Shown here in pieces: positions 44,510 to 53,817 of a DNA stretch of 64,000 nt (positions are counted from its first letter, which is position 1; each line of letters begins with the position of its first letter). The notes under the pieces were generated by a model. The model searched no databases. It was not told the DNA's origin and worked only from the letters and a program-made list of their open reading frames with translations. This DNA comes from CAZLLE01 sp964560425 (GTDB taxonomy: Bacteria > Campylobacterota > Campylobacteria > Campylobacterales > QNZT01), in NCBI GenBank assembly GCA_964560425.1, contig CAZLLE010000072.1, forward strand, positions 1 to 64,000. The letters are read 5' to 3'. The position numbers and the translations under genes were made by a program.

Positions 44510-45325
44510 CGTATTAGGATCTGTATTCTCATTTACAATTACAATTTCTACACGACGATTTTGTTGACGACCAGACATATCCTTATTACTTGCGATGGGA
44601 TACTGTTCACCATACCCTTTAATAATAATTCTCTCCTTTTCAACTCCCCTCTCATGTAAAAATTCTCCAACAGCTCCTGCTCTACGAAGTGAAAGATCAA
44701 GATTATGAATGGAACTACCCACATTATCAGTATGCCCCTCAATCAAAACAACTCTTTGAGGATTCTCTTGCAAAAACTCTACCAACTTCTCTAAACCTCT
44801 TTTTGCACCACTCATCAAAAAAGCTTTGTTAGTTTCAAACAGAACATCACCAAGCGTCAAAACCAATCCACGATTTGTTAATTGGGCATTTAACTCTTCT
44901 AGTTGAGCAAACTTATTTGCCAACATAACAGACTCTGCTTTTGCACGCCTAACCTCCTCTTTTGCTCTATCAAGTTCAGCATTTTTTGCATCTAATAGTG
45001 CCTTAGATTTTTTCTCTCTCAAAAGAAGTAGCTTCTCTTGTAAAATATCCTCTTGAGCACTATCTTTAATAGTTTTTAACTCTTGATTCAATAGATAAGC
45101 ATAATGATCTGCGACATCTTTACTATCTGCTTTTTTAGATAGATCATAAATCTTACCAGCTTGAAAAAGAGACATAGAGGCATGCTCCTTAATTTTGGGA
45201 TCTTCTCTTAGGAGTAGATAATCTTGTTGTGCTTTACTAAGAGCCACTGTTTGAACAATACTACTGCAACCAGAAAAACTTAGAGATAAAATAGCTATTG
45301 CTAATGCTAATAGTAAAACTCTCAT
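44498..45325 (-). CDS. OmpA-family peptidoglycan-binding lipoprotein
   Basis: This 275-residue protein has a lipoprotein signal with lipobox SFSGC (Cys20), a helical, charged middle (about 60-150) likely forming a coiled coil, and a C-terminal OmpA domain (about 150-270). The OmpA domain shows VLIEGHTDNVGSSIHNLDLSLRRA and SGRQQNRRVEIVI, with the Asp and Arg that bind diaminopimelate of peptidoglycan. It should tie the outer membrane to the wall. Its ATG overlaps the stop of the upstream lipoprotein gene by 4 bp; the two are a unit. Confidence 0.88.
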   Translation of the reverse strand: MRVLLLALAIAILSLSFSGCSSIVQTVALSKAQQDYLLLREDPKIKEHASMSLFQAGKIYDLSKKADSKDVADHYAYLLNQELKTIKDSAQEDILQEKLLLLREKKSKALLDAKNAELDRAKEEVRRAKAESVMLANKFAQLEELNAQLTNRGLVLTLGDVLFETNKAFLMSGAKRGLEKLVEFLQENPQRVVLIEGHTDNVGSSIHNLDLSLRRAGAVGEFLHERGVEKERIIIKGYGEQYPIASNKDMSGRQQNRRVEIVIVNENTDPNTILR

Positions 45326-45681
45326 TCTTGCTCCTCTATTTTTGCAAAATCTTTAGTAATCATATTAATTTCACCCTCAAGTTTTTTAATCTCCTCTTCT
45401 ACAAACTCTTTTTTTGCTTTTTGCCTAGCAACTCTAGCATCTGCACTAGCCTTTTGGGCAAAAAGTTTTGCCCCTTTATAATCACCACTTTTCATCAAAT
45501 TTTCACTTTTAATCAACTTAGACTTAGCATCACTAAACTCTTTTGATGCATACTTTTGAGCTTTTGCATTTTCTGCTTTGATAAGCGATATTTTGGCATT
45601 TGAAATATCATGAATAGGTGCTTTTTGAGCTACACACCCAAATAAAAAAAATATAAAAAATAGAACAAATAAGACTCTCAT
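45322..45681 (-). CDS. DUF4398-type helical lipoprotein
   Basis: This 119-residue lipoprotein has lipobox FLFGC (Cys16) followed by an all-helical Lys/Ala/Glu-rich mature part. The pattern KISLIKAENAKAQKYASKEFSDAKSKL...MKSGDYKGAKLFAQKA resembles DUF4398 proteins, which commonly precede OmpA-like lipoproteins as here. It probably acts together with the downstream OmpA-type protein in the outer membrane. Confidence 0.8.
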   Translation of the reverse strand: MRVLFVLFFIFFLFGCVAQKAPIHDISNAKISLIKAENAKAQKYASKEFSDAKSKLIKSENLMKSGDYKGAKLFAQKASADARVARQKAKKEFVEEEIKKLEGEINMITKDFAKIEEQE

Positions 45682-45835
45682 AAAAACAACTCCAATGTGA
45701 TCTTGTACTTAATTTTGCATGATATATAAAAATTGATTAAACTATTTTTATCATATTTTAAAATTAATTTTATTATTTAAGCAAAAAAACTCAAATAAGA
45801 AAAAAATCTTCAACTTACTTTTGGTTTGAGTAAGC

Positions 45836-45841
45836 TATAAT
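45836..45841 (+). promoter_or_regulatory. -10 box of rpsO promoter
   Basis: GCTATAAT ending at 45841, 60 bases before the rpsO ATG. The leader contains a small hairpin (ctaaat/atttag) ahead of an aggagg ribosome site at about 45891. Confidence 0.55.
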
Positions 45842-45900
45842 CTCGTTTCAAAAATCTAAATCCTTAAAAAATTTAGGTTAAAACCAATCAGGAGGTCATT

Positions 45901-46176
45901 ATGGCTTTAGATTCGGCTACTAAGTCTGAAATCGTCAAACAATTCGGTAGAGGTGAGAATGATACAGGTTCTCCAGAAGTTCAAATAGCACTATTATCAA
46001 ATAGAATCGCTTATTTAACAGAACATTTAAAAATCAATAAAAAAGATCATAGTTCAAGATTAGGTCTTTTAAAATTAGTAGGTCAAAGAAAAAGACTTAT
46101 GAGATATTTGAAGAGAACAGACTATAAAAAATATCAAGAGACAATTAAAACTCTATCTATCAGAGATAATATATAG
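45901..46176 (+). CDS. rpsO: RpsO, ribosomal protein S15
   Basis: This 91-residue S15 binds 16S rRNA and the 30S platform. Signatures are FGRGENDTGSPEVQIALLSNRI, LTEHLKINKKDHSSRLGLL and GQRKRLMRYLKRTDYKKYQ. Strong aggagg ribosome site and a TATAAT upstream. The 3' end has a hairpin shared with convergent ligA. Its closeness to flhA recalls C. jejuni. Confidence 0.97.
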   Translation: MALDSATKSEIVKQFGRGENDTGSPEVQIALLSNRIAYLTEHLKINKKDHSSRLGLLKLVGQRKRLMRYLKRTDYKKYQETIKTLSIRDNI

Positions 46177-46182
46177 TTTTTG

Positions 46183-46206
46183 GAGTGAGAATAATTCTCA
46201 CTCTTT
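46183..46206 (+). terminator. rpsO terminator hairpin
   Basis: gagtgagaat and its exact complement separated by one A, followed by TTT; it lies across the end of convergent ligA. Confidence 0.6.
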
Positions 46207-48153
46207 GATTAATTCCTCCATTTCAGTTTCACTAATTAGCTCTATCTTTAATTTTTCCGCTTTTTCGTACTTACTACCTGCATTTTCACCATGAATCAAA
46301 AAATCTGTCTTTTTAGATACACTATTTGTCACTTTTGCACCAAGATTTTCCAATATCTCTTTTATCTCACTACGAGATTTACTCATACTACCCGTAATTA
46401 CCACTACTTTATCTTTAAAAGGGTTATCTTGAACCTCTTTTTTTTCAATTGCTATAGGATTCAAAATAGATTGAAGTTTCAAAACCGTATCATAATTGAC
46501 TCGCATAAACTCCATAAAAGATTCTGCCATCTCCTTACCAATACCATCAATACTATTTAGTGCTTCACTATCCAAAGATAGATAACTGTTTCCATACTCC
46601 ATGCAGATACTTTTACTAGCTACCTCTCCTATATGTTCAATTCCTAAAGCACTCAATAGTCTCCAACACTCTTTGCTTTTTGCATTTTCAATTGCATCAA
46701 CTAATTTTTGAGCCTTTTTCTCTTGAAAACCCTCTAATTCTAAAAGTTGCTCCTTTTTTAGATAAAAAATATCTAATAGACTTGAGACTAATCCATTTTT
46801 AAAGAGAGACTCAACAATTTTTTCACCCAAACCTGATATATCTAAAGACTTTTTACTAGCAGCATATCGAATACTATTTACCACTCTTGCTTTACATTCA
46901 AGATTTTGACACTTAATCAAAGTCCCCTCATCTAATAACTCTTTGTGACATTCAGGACAAAATTTAGGTCTTTTAACCACTATTTGAGAACCATCTCTAA
47001 ACTGCTCTTGCACTTTGATAATCTTGGGGATAACATCACCACTTCTAATAATAATAACCCTATCACCAATACGAATATCTTTTCTCTCTATCTCATCAAA
47101 GTTATGTAAAGTAGCCCTCTCTACAATTGCCCCATCAATCTCCACAGCTTCTACTTCAGCAACAGGAGTTACAACTCCACTTCTTCCCACTTGAAGAGTA
47201 ATAGCCTTTATAGTTGTACTTTTCTCTACAGCAGGAAACTTATAAGCAGACATCCATTTGGGATATTTTACTGTATATCCAAGCTCCTCTTGAAGAGATA
47301 TTTCATCTACTTTTATTACCAAACCATCCATCATCATAGGAATTTTATCTCTTTGGTCAATAAGTTCTTGATAGATATTTTGAATATCATCTATACTCTT
47401 GCACTCTCTTTGAAGTGGTGGTTTTAAAAATCCTAAATTATAGATGAAATTCATCTTTTTAGATAAAAGTGACTCATTTAATTCATTTTGCCCTACCCCC
47501 CATGGATAGAAAAATAGTCTTCTTTTAGCTGTAATTGCACTATCAAGTTGTCTTAAACTTCCCGCAGCTGCATTTCTAGGATTTGAAAATAGAGGCTCTG
47601 CATCCTCTAATCTTTGGTTGTTTATCTTCTCAAAATCTTTGATACGAATTACAACTTCACCACGAATCTCTATCAATGGTTTATAATCTATCATAAGAGG
47701 GATAGAACGAATCGTTTTTACATTTTCTGTTACATCCTCACCTATTACGCCATCACCTCTAGTAATTGCTTGTTTAAGCCTTCCATCTTCATAAATAAGA
47801 TTCATACTAGCACCATCAAATTTGGGCTCACACATAAAACTATTACAATCTACACTTTTAGAGATACGATCTATCCACTTTTGAACCTCTTCAATATCAA
47901 ATACATCTTCCATGCTCCACATTCTTTTGATATGTTTTGCTTTAGTAAATCCATCTCTTACAATACCACCAACTCTCTTTGTAGGTGAATCAAAAAGTGC
48001 TAAATCTGGATTTTTCTCTTCAAAAGACAGTACTTCATGATAGAGTTTGTCATACTCTTCATCTGTTACTAATGGGGCATCTTCTACATAATATGCATAT
48101 GCATACTGCTTTAATTTTATTACTTGATTTTCATAATTCTCTCTATTTATCAT
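46198..48153 (-). CDS. ligA: LigA, NAD-dependent DNA ligase
   Basis: This 651-residue ligase seals nicks with NAD+ and is essential for replication. Domain order is complete: Ia and adenylation domain with the active-site lysine in EPKFDGASM, OB fold, a four-cysteine zinc finger (CPECHKEL...CQNLECKA), helix-hairpin-helix repeats (LSALGIEHIGEVA, LNSIDGIGKEMAESF) and a C-terminal BRCT domain (FKDKVVVITGSMSKSRSEIK). Length is normal. It is transcribed alone. Confidence 0.97.
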   Translation of the reverse strand: MINRENYENQVIKLKQYAYAYYVEDAPLVTDEEYDKLYHEVLSFEEKNPDLALFDSPTKRVGGIVRDGFTKAKHIKRMWSMEDVFDIEEVQKWIDRISKSVDCNSFMCEPKFDGASMNLIYEDGRLKQAITRGDGVIGEDVTENVKTIRSIPLMIDYKPLIEIRGEVVIRIKDFEKINNQRLEDAEPLFSNPRNAAAGSLRQLDSAITAKRRLFFYPWGVGQNELNESLLSKKMNFIYNLGFLKPPLQRECKSIDDIQNIYQELIDQRDKIPMMMDGLVIKVDEISLQEELGYTVKYPKWMSAYKFPAVEKSTTIKAITLQVGRSGVVTPVAEVEAVEIDGAIVERATLHNFDEIERKDIRIGDRVIIIRSGDVIPKIIKVQEQFRDGSQIVVKRPKFCPECHKELLDEGTLIKCQNLECKARVVNSIRYAASKKSLDISGLGEKIVESLFKNGLVSSLLDIFYLKKEQLLELEGFQEKKAQKLVDAIENAKSKECWRLLSALGIEHIGEVASKSICMEYGNSYLSLDSEALNSIDGIGKEMAESFMEFMRVNYDTVLKLQSILNPIAIEKKEVQDNPFKDKVVVITGSMSKSRSEIKEILENLGAKVTNSVSKKTDFLIHGENAGSKYEKAEKLKIELISETEMEELIKE

Positions 48154-48235
48154 TCCACTCCTTCAAAAAGACATGATACATGGTTTTGATTAATAAAATC
48201 TCTATTTAGCCGATCTAAGCCAAAAAGGAAATAGT

Positions 48236-48772
48236 ATGATTTTTTCATTAAAACAGCAATTTGACTCTTATCAAGCTTGGCTAGATTTAGCCTCAGAGAT
48301 GGAGATCAGCGAAATTAAGGCTATTAGTAAATATGATTTTATTACATTTATATTTATATTTTTTAGTGTGTTATATATATATTTTATAGCATCTATGTAT
48401 CATCCAAATCTCTCATTTATAGCACTAATGCTTCACCTCTTTATTGGTATTAACATCCTCAAAGCTAGATCGGTGGTTGTAAATGCTCTTCATATATTAA
48501 ATAGTTATGAAAAATTGGATCTCAAAATTTTACAACATCTAAATCGTCAATATTCACTATTTTTAGTTTCACAAGGTAAAAATCCACTTAGTGATGAGAT
48601 GATAGATACTTTAGAAGTACATAAAGCAACTTTTGTAGACAATAAAAAGAGTCGTGGTGGTAGAGGTGATTCAATTAGAAGATTTAGATTATCATTTTTA
48701 AATAAAGAGAGAGTCTTTTTTAATACTATTTTTATAGGATTGGTGATTATAGAGGCATTTATAATAGTGTAA
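48236..48772 (+). CDS. Hypothetical membrane protein
   Basis: I do not recognise this 178-residue protein. Three hydrophobic segments are visible (about 35-55, 60-75 and 160-177), with a cytoplasmic-looking middle rich in charged residues (NKKSRGGRGDSIRRFRL). It has an aaaggaaa ribosome site and stands alone between ligA (divergent) and a shared terminator with the porin gene. Confidence 0.65.
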   Translation: MIFSLKQQFDSYQAWLDLASEMEISEIKAISKYDFITFIFIFFSVLYIYFIASMYHPNLSFIALMLHLFIGINILKARSVVVNALHILNSYEKLDLKILQHLNRQYSLFLVSQGKNPLSDEMIDTLEVHKATFVDNKKSRGGRGDSIRRFRLSFLNKERVFFNTIFIGLVIIEAFIIV

Positions 48773-48799
48773 TATAAGTGGGAAAACCCACTTATATTA
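48770..48799. terminator. Bidirectional terminator, 13-bp perfect stem
   Basis: taatataagtggg and its exact complement around an AAAA loop, between the convergent membrane protein and porin genes. Confidence 0.75.
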
Positions 48800-48813
48800 T
48801 AGAAGAGCAAAAC

Positions 48814-50136
48814 TTAGAATTTTTTAGAAAGAATAATTCTTACATGATCTGCATCATTATGAACTTTATCATTATTTACTTGATCATATGCTCTATTCAT
48901 ATAAATAATTTTTGCACCAAGACCACCAGGTAGTGAAGTAGCAAGAATTACATCAATCTCATCAACATCAAGAACAGGTGCTGCTAATGTATCATTCTCA
49001 TTGTGTACATATTGAACAATAAGTTTTCCAATACCATTGATTTTAGTAGAAGCTTTTACTTTGAAAGCATCTGAACCTGGTTGTGCTACATGCGTACCAT
49101 CAGTATAGATACCTGCTGTATATAGCTTAGTCTTTTTAAAGTTTGTAGCTGTATTTGCCAAAGGTAAAGAACCATCATCATCAACACTAGAGTATGCAGC
49201 CATTAAACCAAAGTTCATACCAGCTAAACCTATGTTTGTACCAACTTTAACACCAAATCCTGATGAATCTTCAGCACCAGCACCAACAAGCGAATTAGCA
49301 TCATCATCTGGCATTAAAGCACCATACTGAGCACCGATATTCAAACCAACACCACCAAGTTTTGCCTTATAACCAGCATCAGCCCAATAAGCTTGTGCAA
49401 CATTTACAACATCATATCCCCAAATACTAATAGGAATTGATCCATCAAGTAGAGAAGTAATTGCACCTACTGCATAAGCACCCTCTTTTACATATGGTGT
49501 AAACTTATCACCATTAGTTACTTTTACAAATTGACCATTTCCTTTACCAACATAAGCAGCAACAAGTGTAGTATTTACAATATCATTATTCATAATTACC
49601 GCAGCATCAAAACTATTTGGAGCAATATTCCAATTTTCTGTAAATGCCAATGGTGTATCTAAATATTGACGACCAATTTTAAATGTAGTTCTCTCTAAAA
49701 AAGAGCTACATGGAGTATATGTAATATACGCTTGACTTGCCCAATGTTGTGTATCTAAAGCAGTACGATCACTTCCATAACCATTGCCCATTCTTACACC
49801 AGATACAAGATTATTCTCAAGACCAAGTGTATCTACTACTGTGTACTCTAAACCATAACCAAAACATTTTGTCAATGCACCTGTAGCACCAAAGCTAACT
49901 AATGCTTGACCAGAAGCTCCACCTACACTAAGTCCATGTGCTGGTTGACCAGCAGCAGGAGTACCACCATTTTGAGCAAATAGATCACTCCCATCAGCGT
50001 CAGTAGCTACTGTCTCATAATACAATTTAACTTTAGCCATTGGTTTAACAGTTATACTGCTTAAATCAAATGCCATAACACTACTACTCAATCCCATTAC
50101 TGCAATCGCAGCTATACTAAGTTTTGCAAACTTCAT
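48814..50136 (-). CDS. Major outer membrane porin (Campylobacterota type)
   Basis: This 440-residue protein has a signal peptide ending SSSVMA (about residue 22) and a Gly/Ala/Thr/Asp-rich beta-barrel. Features are VKLYYETVATDADGSDLF, GLEYTVVDTLGLEN, TTFKIGRQYLDTPLAF (a conserved porin strand) and a C-terminal strand HVRIILSKKF ending in Phe, the signal for outer membrane assembly. It resembles the OprD-like/MOMP porins of Campylobacterota. Two cysteines (Cys91 and Cys143 approximately) may form a disulfide. It is monocistronic with a long 5' region, as expected for an abundant protein. Confidence 0.85.
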   Translation of the reverse strand: MKFAKLSIAAIAVMGLSSSVMAFDLSSITVKPMAKVKLYYETVATDADGSDLFAQNGGTPAAGQPAHGLSVGGASGQALVSFGATGALTKCFGYGLEYTVVDTLGLENNLVSGVRMGNGYGSDRTALDTQHWASQAYITYTPCSSFLERTTFKIGRQYLDTPLAFTENWNIAPNSFDAAVIMNNDIVNTTLVAAYVGKGNGQFVKVTNGDKFTPYVKEGAYAVGAITSLLDGSIPISIWGYDVVNVAQAYWADAGYKAKLGGVGLNIGAQYGALMPDDDANSLVGAGAEDSSGFGVKVGTNIGLAGMNFGLMAAYSSVDDDGSLPLANTATNFKKTKLYTAGIYTDGTHVAQPGSDAFKVKASTKINGIGKLIVQYVHNENDTLAAPVLDVDEIDVILATSLPGGLGAKIIYMNRAYDQVNNDKVHNDADHVRIILSKKF

Positions 50137-50175
50137 TTCAACTCCTTTGTTTTTATATAAGGTTGCATAGGAAGA

Positions 50176-50181
50176 ATTATA
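50176..50181 (-). promoter_or_regulatory. -10 box of porin promoter
   Basis: On the minus strand the sequence is GCTATAAT, 40 bases before the porin ATG. No clear -35, but the upstream DNA is rich in phased T and A runs, typical of Campylobacterota promoters. Confidence 0.5.
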
Positions 50182-50403
50182 GCGTTACTATTCTTAAATT
50201 TATTTGAAAATTGTTTATACTATTTTGTCAAAAGTTAAAATATAACTGGATATAAACGATATTTGCGTAATATAAATTTACAAAATAAAAAAAAGTTTTA
50301 TTTATTCTATAAAAAAAATATTTATATTTCTGAAAATAATTCAATTTATTCACAATTTTTCGTTAGTATGTTTTGCCAAAAATAGACTAAATATGTATAA
50401 AGT

Positions 50404-50462
50404 GGTTTTTTTGTATATAAAATAAAAGATGGAAAAACCGATTTACAATAGGTTGTTTTTTT
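50404..50462 (+). promoter_or_regulatory. Two mutually exclusive hairpins in leader of glycan operon
   Basis: ggttttt (50404-50410) can pair with aaaaacc (50433-50439), or the same aaaaacc can pair with ggttgttttt (50451-50460), which is followed by more T. The second form looks like an intrinsic terminator, the first like an antiterminator. Pairing is weak and AT-rich. Confidence 0.3.
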
Positions 50463-50485
50463 AAAATTATAGAGAAGGAAAGATA

Positions 50486-51493
50486 ATGATACTCTACTTG
50501 GGAAACAAAAAAAGCGTTACTCCCTCCAATGTTGATACCTTAGGAGAGCAGTTAAAAGATATGTATGATGTAGTAACCTGTTCTGAAGTACCTAATAAAA
50601 TAGTAAGATTTCTTGACATGATACGCTATATTATCAAATATAGAAAAGAGTGTAAGCTCATGATCGTAGATACTTATAGTACATGGAATTTTTACTATGC
50701 CCTTATGACTGCATTTTTTGGTAAATTATTTGGTATACCATATATACCTATATTACATGGTGGAAATTTACCAGAAAAAATCAGAAAAGATCCTAAAATG
50801 AGCAAATATCTTTTTGGGGGATCAGTCGCCAATATAACCCCTTCTATTTATCTTAAAGAGGCATTTGAAAAAGAGGGATATAAAACACTATATATACCCA
50901 ATAACATAGAACTTGAAAAGTATAAGTTTAAACTTAGAGAAAAAATTGAGCCAAAAATACTTTTTGTTAGATCATTCGCCAAAATCTATAATACACCAAT
51001 GGCAATCAAAGTTTTTGAGAGCATCGCCAAAAAATATCCAAATGCTTCGTTATGTATGGTAGGACCAGATCGTGATGGTAGCTTGGAGAGTACAAAAGCG
51101 TTAGCTAAAAAAGCAGGATTGGAAGATAGAGTTATTTTTACAGGAGGATTACCCAAAGAGGAGTGGATTGCTTTGGCTAAAGATTATGATATCTTTATCA
51201 ATACAACCAATTTTGATAATCTACCTGTTAGTATTGTAGAGGCTATGGCTCTTGGTTTTCCTATTGTTTCTACCAATGTAGGTGGTTTGGCTTACCTTAT
51301 AGAAGATGGTGTTGATGGACTCATGGTTGATAAAAATGATCATGAAGAAATGATTCAAAAAATAGAAGAGTTATTAAATAATCCAAATTTATGCAAAAAT
51401 TTATCAACAAATGCAAGAAAAAAAGCAGATACTTATGCATGGAATGTTATCAAAGAGCAATGGGACACAGTAATCAAAGGAGTAATAAAATGA
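50486..51493 (+). CDS. Family 4 glycosyltransferase (GT-B fold)
   Basis: This 335-residue cytoplasmic glycosyltransferase has the GT4 C-terminal pattern: KILFVRSFAKIYNTPMAIKVF, CMVGPDRDGS, the donor-site region NTTNFDNLPVSIVEAMALGFPIVSTNVGG (E-x7-E type) and HxWNxI-like end. The N-terminal half carries an acceptor domain with VDTYSTWNFYYALMTAFF. Sugar and acceptor are unknown. It is first in a three-gene unit; the TGA overlaps the ATG of the ligase gene. Confidence 0.87.
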   Translation: MILYLGNKKSVTPSNVDTLGEQLKDMYDVVTCSEVPNKIVRFLDMIRYIIKYRKECKLMIVDTYSTWNFYYALMTAFFGKLFGIPYIPILHGGNLPEKIRKDPKMSKYLFGGSVANITPSIYLKEAFEKEGYKTLYIPNNIELEKYKFKLREKIEPKILFVRSFAKIYNTPMAIKVFESIAKKYPNASLCMVGPDRDGSLESTKALAKKAGLEDRVIFTGGLPKEEWIALAKDYDIFINTTNFDNLPVSIVEAMALGFPIVSTNVGGLAYLIEDGVDGLMVDKNDHEEMIQKIEELLNNPNLCKNLSTNARKKADTYAWNVIKEQWDTVIKGVIK

Positions 51494-52788
51494 GCCTATT
51501 TCACAAATACCTATATTTAGCAGGAGAGAGATTTAAAAATCCACATCTTCAAACACATTTAGATCAACTAATGAAAACAGATAGAGCATCCCTTCAAGAG
51601 TTAGAAGCAATACAATTAGATAGACTAAAAAAGCTACTCCGTCATGCATCAGAAAATACAAATTTTTATAAAGAGCGTCTTAAAGATATTGATATAGATA
51701 ATATGACCCTTGATGATCTTCAAAAAATACCAGTATTAACAAAAGATGAACTAAAAGCAAATGCGGAAGATCTTAGAAATGAACCCGAAGGGCAAGAGCT
51801 TATCAAAGCAGAAACTTCAGGAACAACTGGTGATGTATTTTTATTTAACAAAAATATACAATGGGATGCCTCTTTTCGTGCTGCACAATATCGTGGCTAC
51901 TCTTGGTATGATGTAAAACCATGGGATAAGAGTCTATATTTTTGGGGATTCAAAAAGAGTTTCAAAGAGAAGAGTAAAATTAGAGTATTAGACTTTTTAT
52001 TAAATAGATATCGTTTTTTTGATTATACAAATGAGGAGTTTGAGAGAGCGGCTGATAGAATAAGAAAGTCTACTTATATCGCTGGATACTCCTCATCTAT
52101 CCATATGATGGCAGAGTATTTCAAAAAAAAGGGATACAAATTTGATAATATCAAAATGGTAAAAGGTACCGCTGAAAAAGTTTATGACTCATATCATAAA
52201 AGTGTAAAAGAGGTATTTGGACATAAGATTACAAGTGAATATGGTTCTGCTGAAGCGGGGGTAATTGCTTATGAGTGTCCTGCAGGAAATATGCATATTG
52301 TTATGGAAAATGTAATTATTGAGGAGATTGATAATAAAATCATAGTTACAAACCTTTGGGCATACTCTTTGCCATTTATTAGATTTGAACTTGGTGATTA
52401 TGTAGTACTTGATAATGATACAAAATGCGAATGTGGAAGAGAACATAAAATTATCAAAGAGATCACAGGAAGAATCGGAAGAAAAATTCACGGTAAAAAA
52501 GAGATATACTCTACTATTAATATAAACCACACATTTAAAAATGTCTCATATAAATATGGTATAGAGTTGGCTTATGCTGCAAAACAGTATGAAAAAGGAA
52601 AAATGGTTTTTGATATCATTGAGGATAATGATTTAGACCTTCCAAAAGCAAAAGAGGCTCTTATCAATTCAGCTTATGAATATTTTGGTGATGATTTAGA
52701 CATAGAGGTAAATTTCATATCATATAAAGAGGGAAAAGATAAAAAACAGAAAGATTTTGAGAGTTTTTTGGAAGTTGATCCCTCATGA
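51490..52788 (+). CDS. PaaK/CapK-like adenylate-forming ligase
   Basis: This is a 432-residue member of the phenylacetate-CoA ligase-like (CapK) branch of AMP-forming enzymes. It has the phosphate loop AETSGTTGDVFLF, TSEYGSAEAGVIAYECP, PFIRFELGDYVVLD and the GRIGRKIHG hinge. Three cysteines (YECP and CECG) resemble the metal site of PaaK-type proteins. In polysaccharide clusters such proteins are thought to activate an acyl group. The true start is ATG 51490, overlapping the upstream stop; a longer in-frame opening from 51391 lies inside the glycosyltransferase. It overlaps the deacetylase gene by 4 bp. Confidence 0.83.
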   Translation: MSLFHKYLYLAGERFKNPHLQTHLDQLMKTDRASLQELEAIQLDRLKKLLRHASENTNFYKERLKDIDIDNMTLDDLQKIPVLTKDELKANAEDLRNEPEGQELIKAETSGTTGDVFLFNKNIQWDASFRAAQYRGYSWYDVKPWDKSLYFWGFKKSFKEKSKIRVLDFLLNRYRFFDYTNEEFERAADRIRKSTYIAGYSSSIHMMAEYFKKKGYKFDNIKMVKGTAEKVYDSYHKSVKEVFGHKITSEYGSAEAGVIAYECPAGNMHIVMENVIIEEIDNKIIVTNLWAYSLPFIRFELGDYVVLDNDTKCECGREHKIIKEITGRIGRKIHGKKEIYSTININHTFKNVSYKYGIELAYAAKQYEKGKMVFDIIEDNDLDLPKAKEALINSAYEYFGDDLDIEVNFISYKEGKDKKQKDFESFLEVDPS

Positions 52789-53783
52789 ATATTTATATTA
52801 CGCTAGATTATGAGCTATTTTTTGCACAAGAGAGCGGGAGTGTAGAGAAATCTATTATAGAACCAACACAAAAGCTTTTAGATGTAGTAGAGCATTTGGG
52901 TATCAAACTATGCTTCTTTGTAGATTCTGGATATTTGGTAAATCTCAAAAAATATAAAGATGAATATCCCCTTCTCCAACATGATTACAATCTCATCACA
53001 CAACAGATCAGACAACTACACCAAAAGGGGCATGATATTCAACTACATATCCACCCACACTGGGAAGATACCATATATGATGGTCAAAAATGGGTCATGG
53101 ATACAACTAGATATAGATTACACCACTTCTCAAAAGAGATGGTTGATGAGATAGTTTTTAAATATAAAGAGGCACTCACTGAACTTGTAGGTGATACTAT
53201 CTTTGCGTATCGTGCAGGAGGCTGGTGTATACAACCATTTTCACAAATCAAAGATGCCCTCAAAAAAAATAGAATTTGGCTAGATAGTACACTATACAAA
53301 GATGGACAAAAAGATAATACAACTCACTATATGGACTTTAGAAATATGCCCAATCACACAGAGTGGCGTTTTGAAGATGATCCTCTTGTAGAGGATAAAG
53401 ATGGATATTTTATTGAACTTCCGATTAGTAGTACAAAAGTCTCTCCTCTGTTTTATATTCAATATGCCCTACTTCGTAAGTTTAACAAAAAAGCACATGC
53501 AATACATGGAGACGGTAAAGGTGTAGGAAGAGAAGGCAAAGATACACTCAAAATGCTTCTAAAATCAGAACAAGCAGTCGCATCAATAGATGGTTTTCGT
53601 ATCAGCTATCTACAAAAGGCACTCAATAACTATGCAAAAAAAGAAGATAATAGACATTTTGTAGCCATGGGACATCCAAAAGCCTTAACACCATATTCAC
53701 TAAAAGCTTTTAAAAAATTTGTTACTACAAATCACACAAAACATAACTTTACAACTTACAGCAAAGAATTTACGAGTAACTAA
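52785..53783 (+). CDS. NodB-like polysaccharide deacetylase
   Basis: This 332-residue protein has the carbohydrate esterase 4 (NodB) fold. The catalytic and metal residues are visible as Asp8 (ITLDYE), His88 and His92 (HIHPH) and the third motif YRAGGW. It has no signal peptide, so it should act in the cytoplasm on a lipid-linked or free sugar, unlike secreted chitin deacetylases. It is coupled to the adenylate-forming ligase, together suggesting removal of an N-acetyl group and addition of another acyl group. Confidence 0.82.
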   Translation: MNIYITLDYELFFAQESGSVEKSIIEPTQKLLDVVEHLGIKLCFFVDSGYLVNLKKYKDEYPLLQHDYNLITQQIRQLHQKGHDIQLHIHPHWEDTIYDGQKWVMDTTRYRLHHFSKEMVDEIVFKYKEALTELVGDTIFAYRAGGWCIQPFSQIKDALKKNRIWLDSTLYKDGQKDNTTHYMDFRNMPNHTEWRFEDDPLVEDKDGYFIELPISSTKVSPLFYIQYALLRKFNKKAHAIHGDGKGVGREGKDTLKMLLKSEQAVASIDGFRISYLQKALNNYAKKEDNRHFVAMGHPKALTPYSLKAFKKFVTTNHTKHNFTTYSKEFTSN

Positions 53784-53817
53784 AAAATATTTTCTAATGA
53801 TTTGCTTTTGGCTGTTA

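Larger units (their letters stand above)
50137..50485. other. 349-bp AT-rich divergent promoter region
   Basis: This is the longest gene-free stretch. It holds the porin promoter on the minus strand (-10 at 50176-50181), a stretch of A/T-rich DNA with many A and T runs (about 50260-50360) that could act as an UP-element or bent DNA, and hairpin-forming sequence at 50404-50462 just before the glycosyltransferase operon. I see no open reading frame or RNA gene in it. Confidence 0.6.

Noticed and set aside
50137..50400. Search for a small RNA gene in the porin upstream region
   Set aside because: No promoter-terminator pair or stable structure stands out from the A/T background.
51391..51489. 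N-terminal extension of the ligase reading frame
   Set aside because: It lies inside the glycosyltransferase gene, and ATG 51490 is the coupled start in the ATGA overlap.
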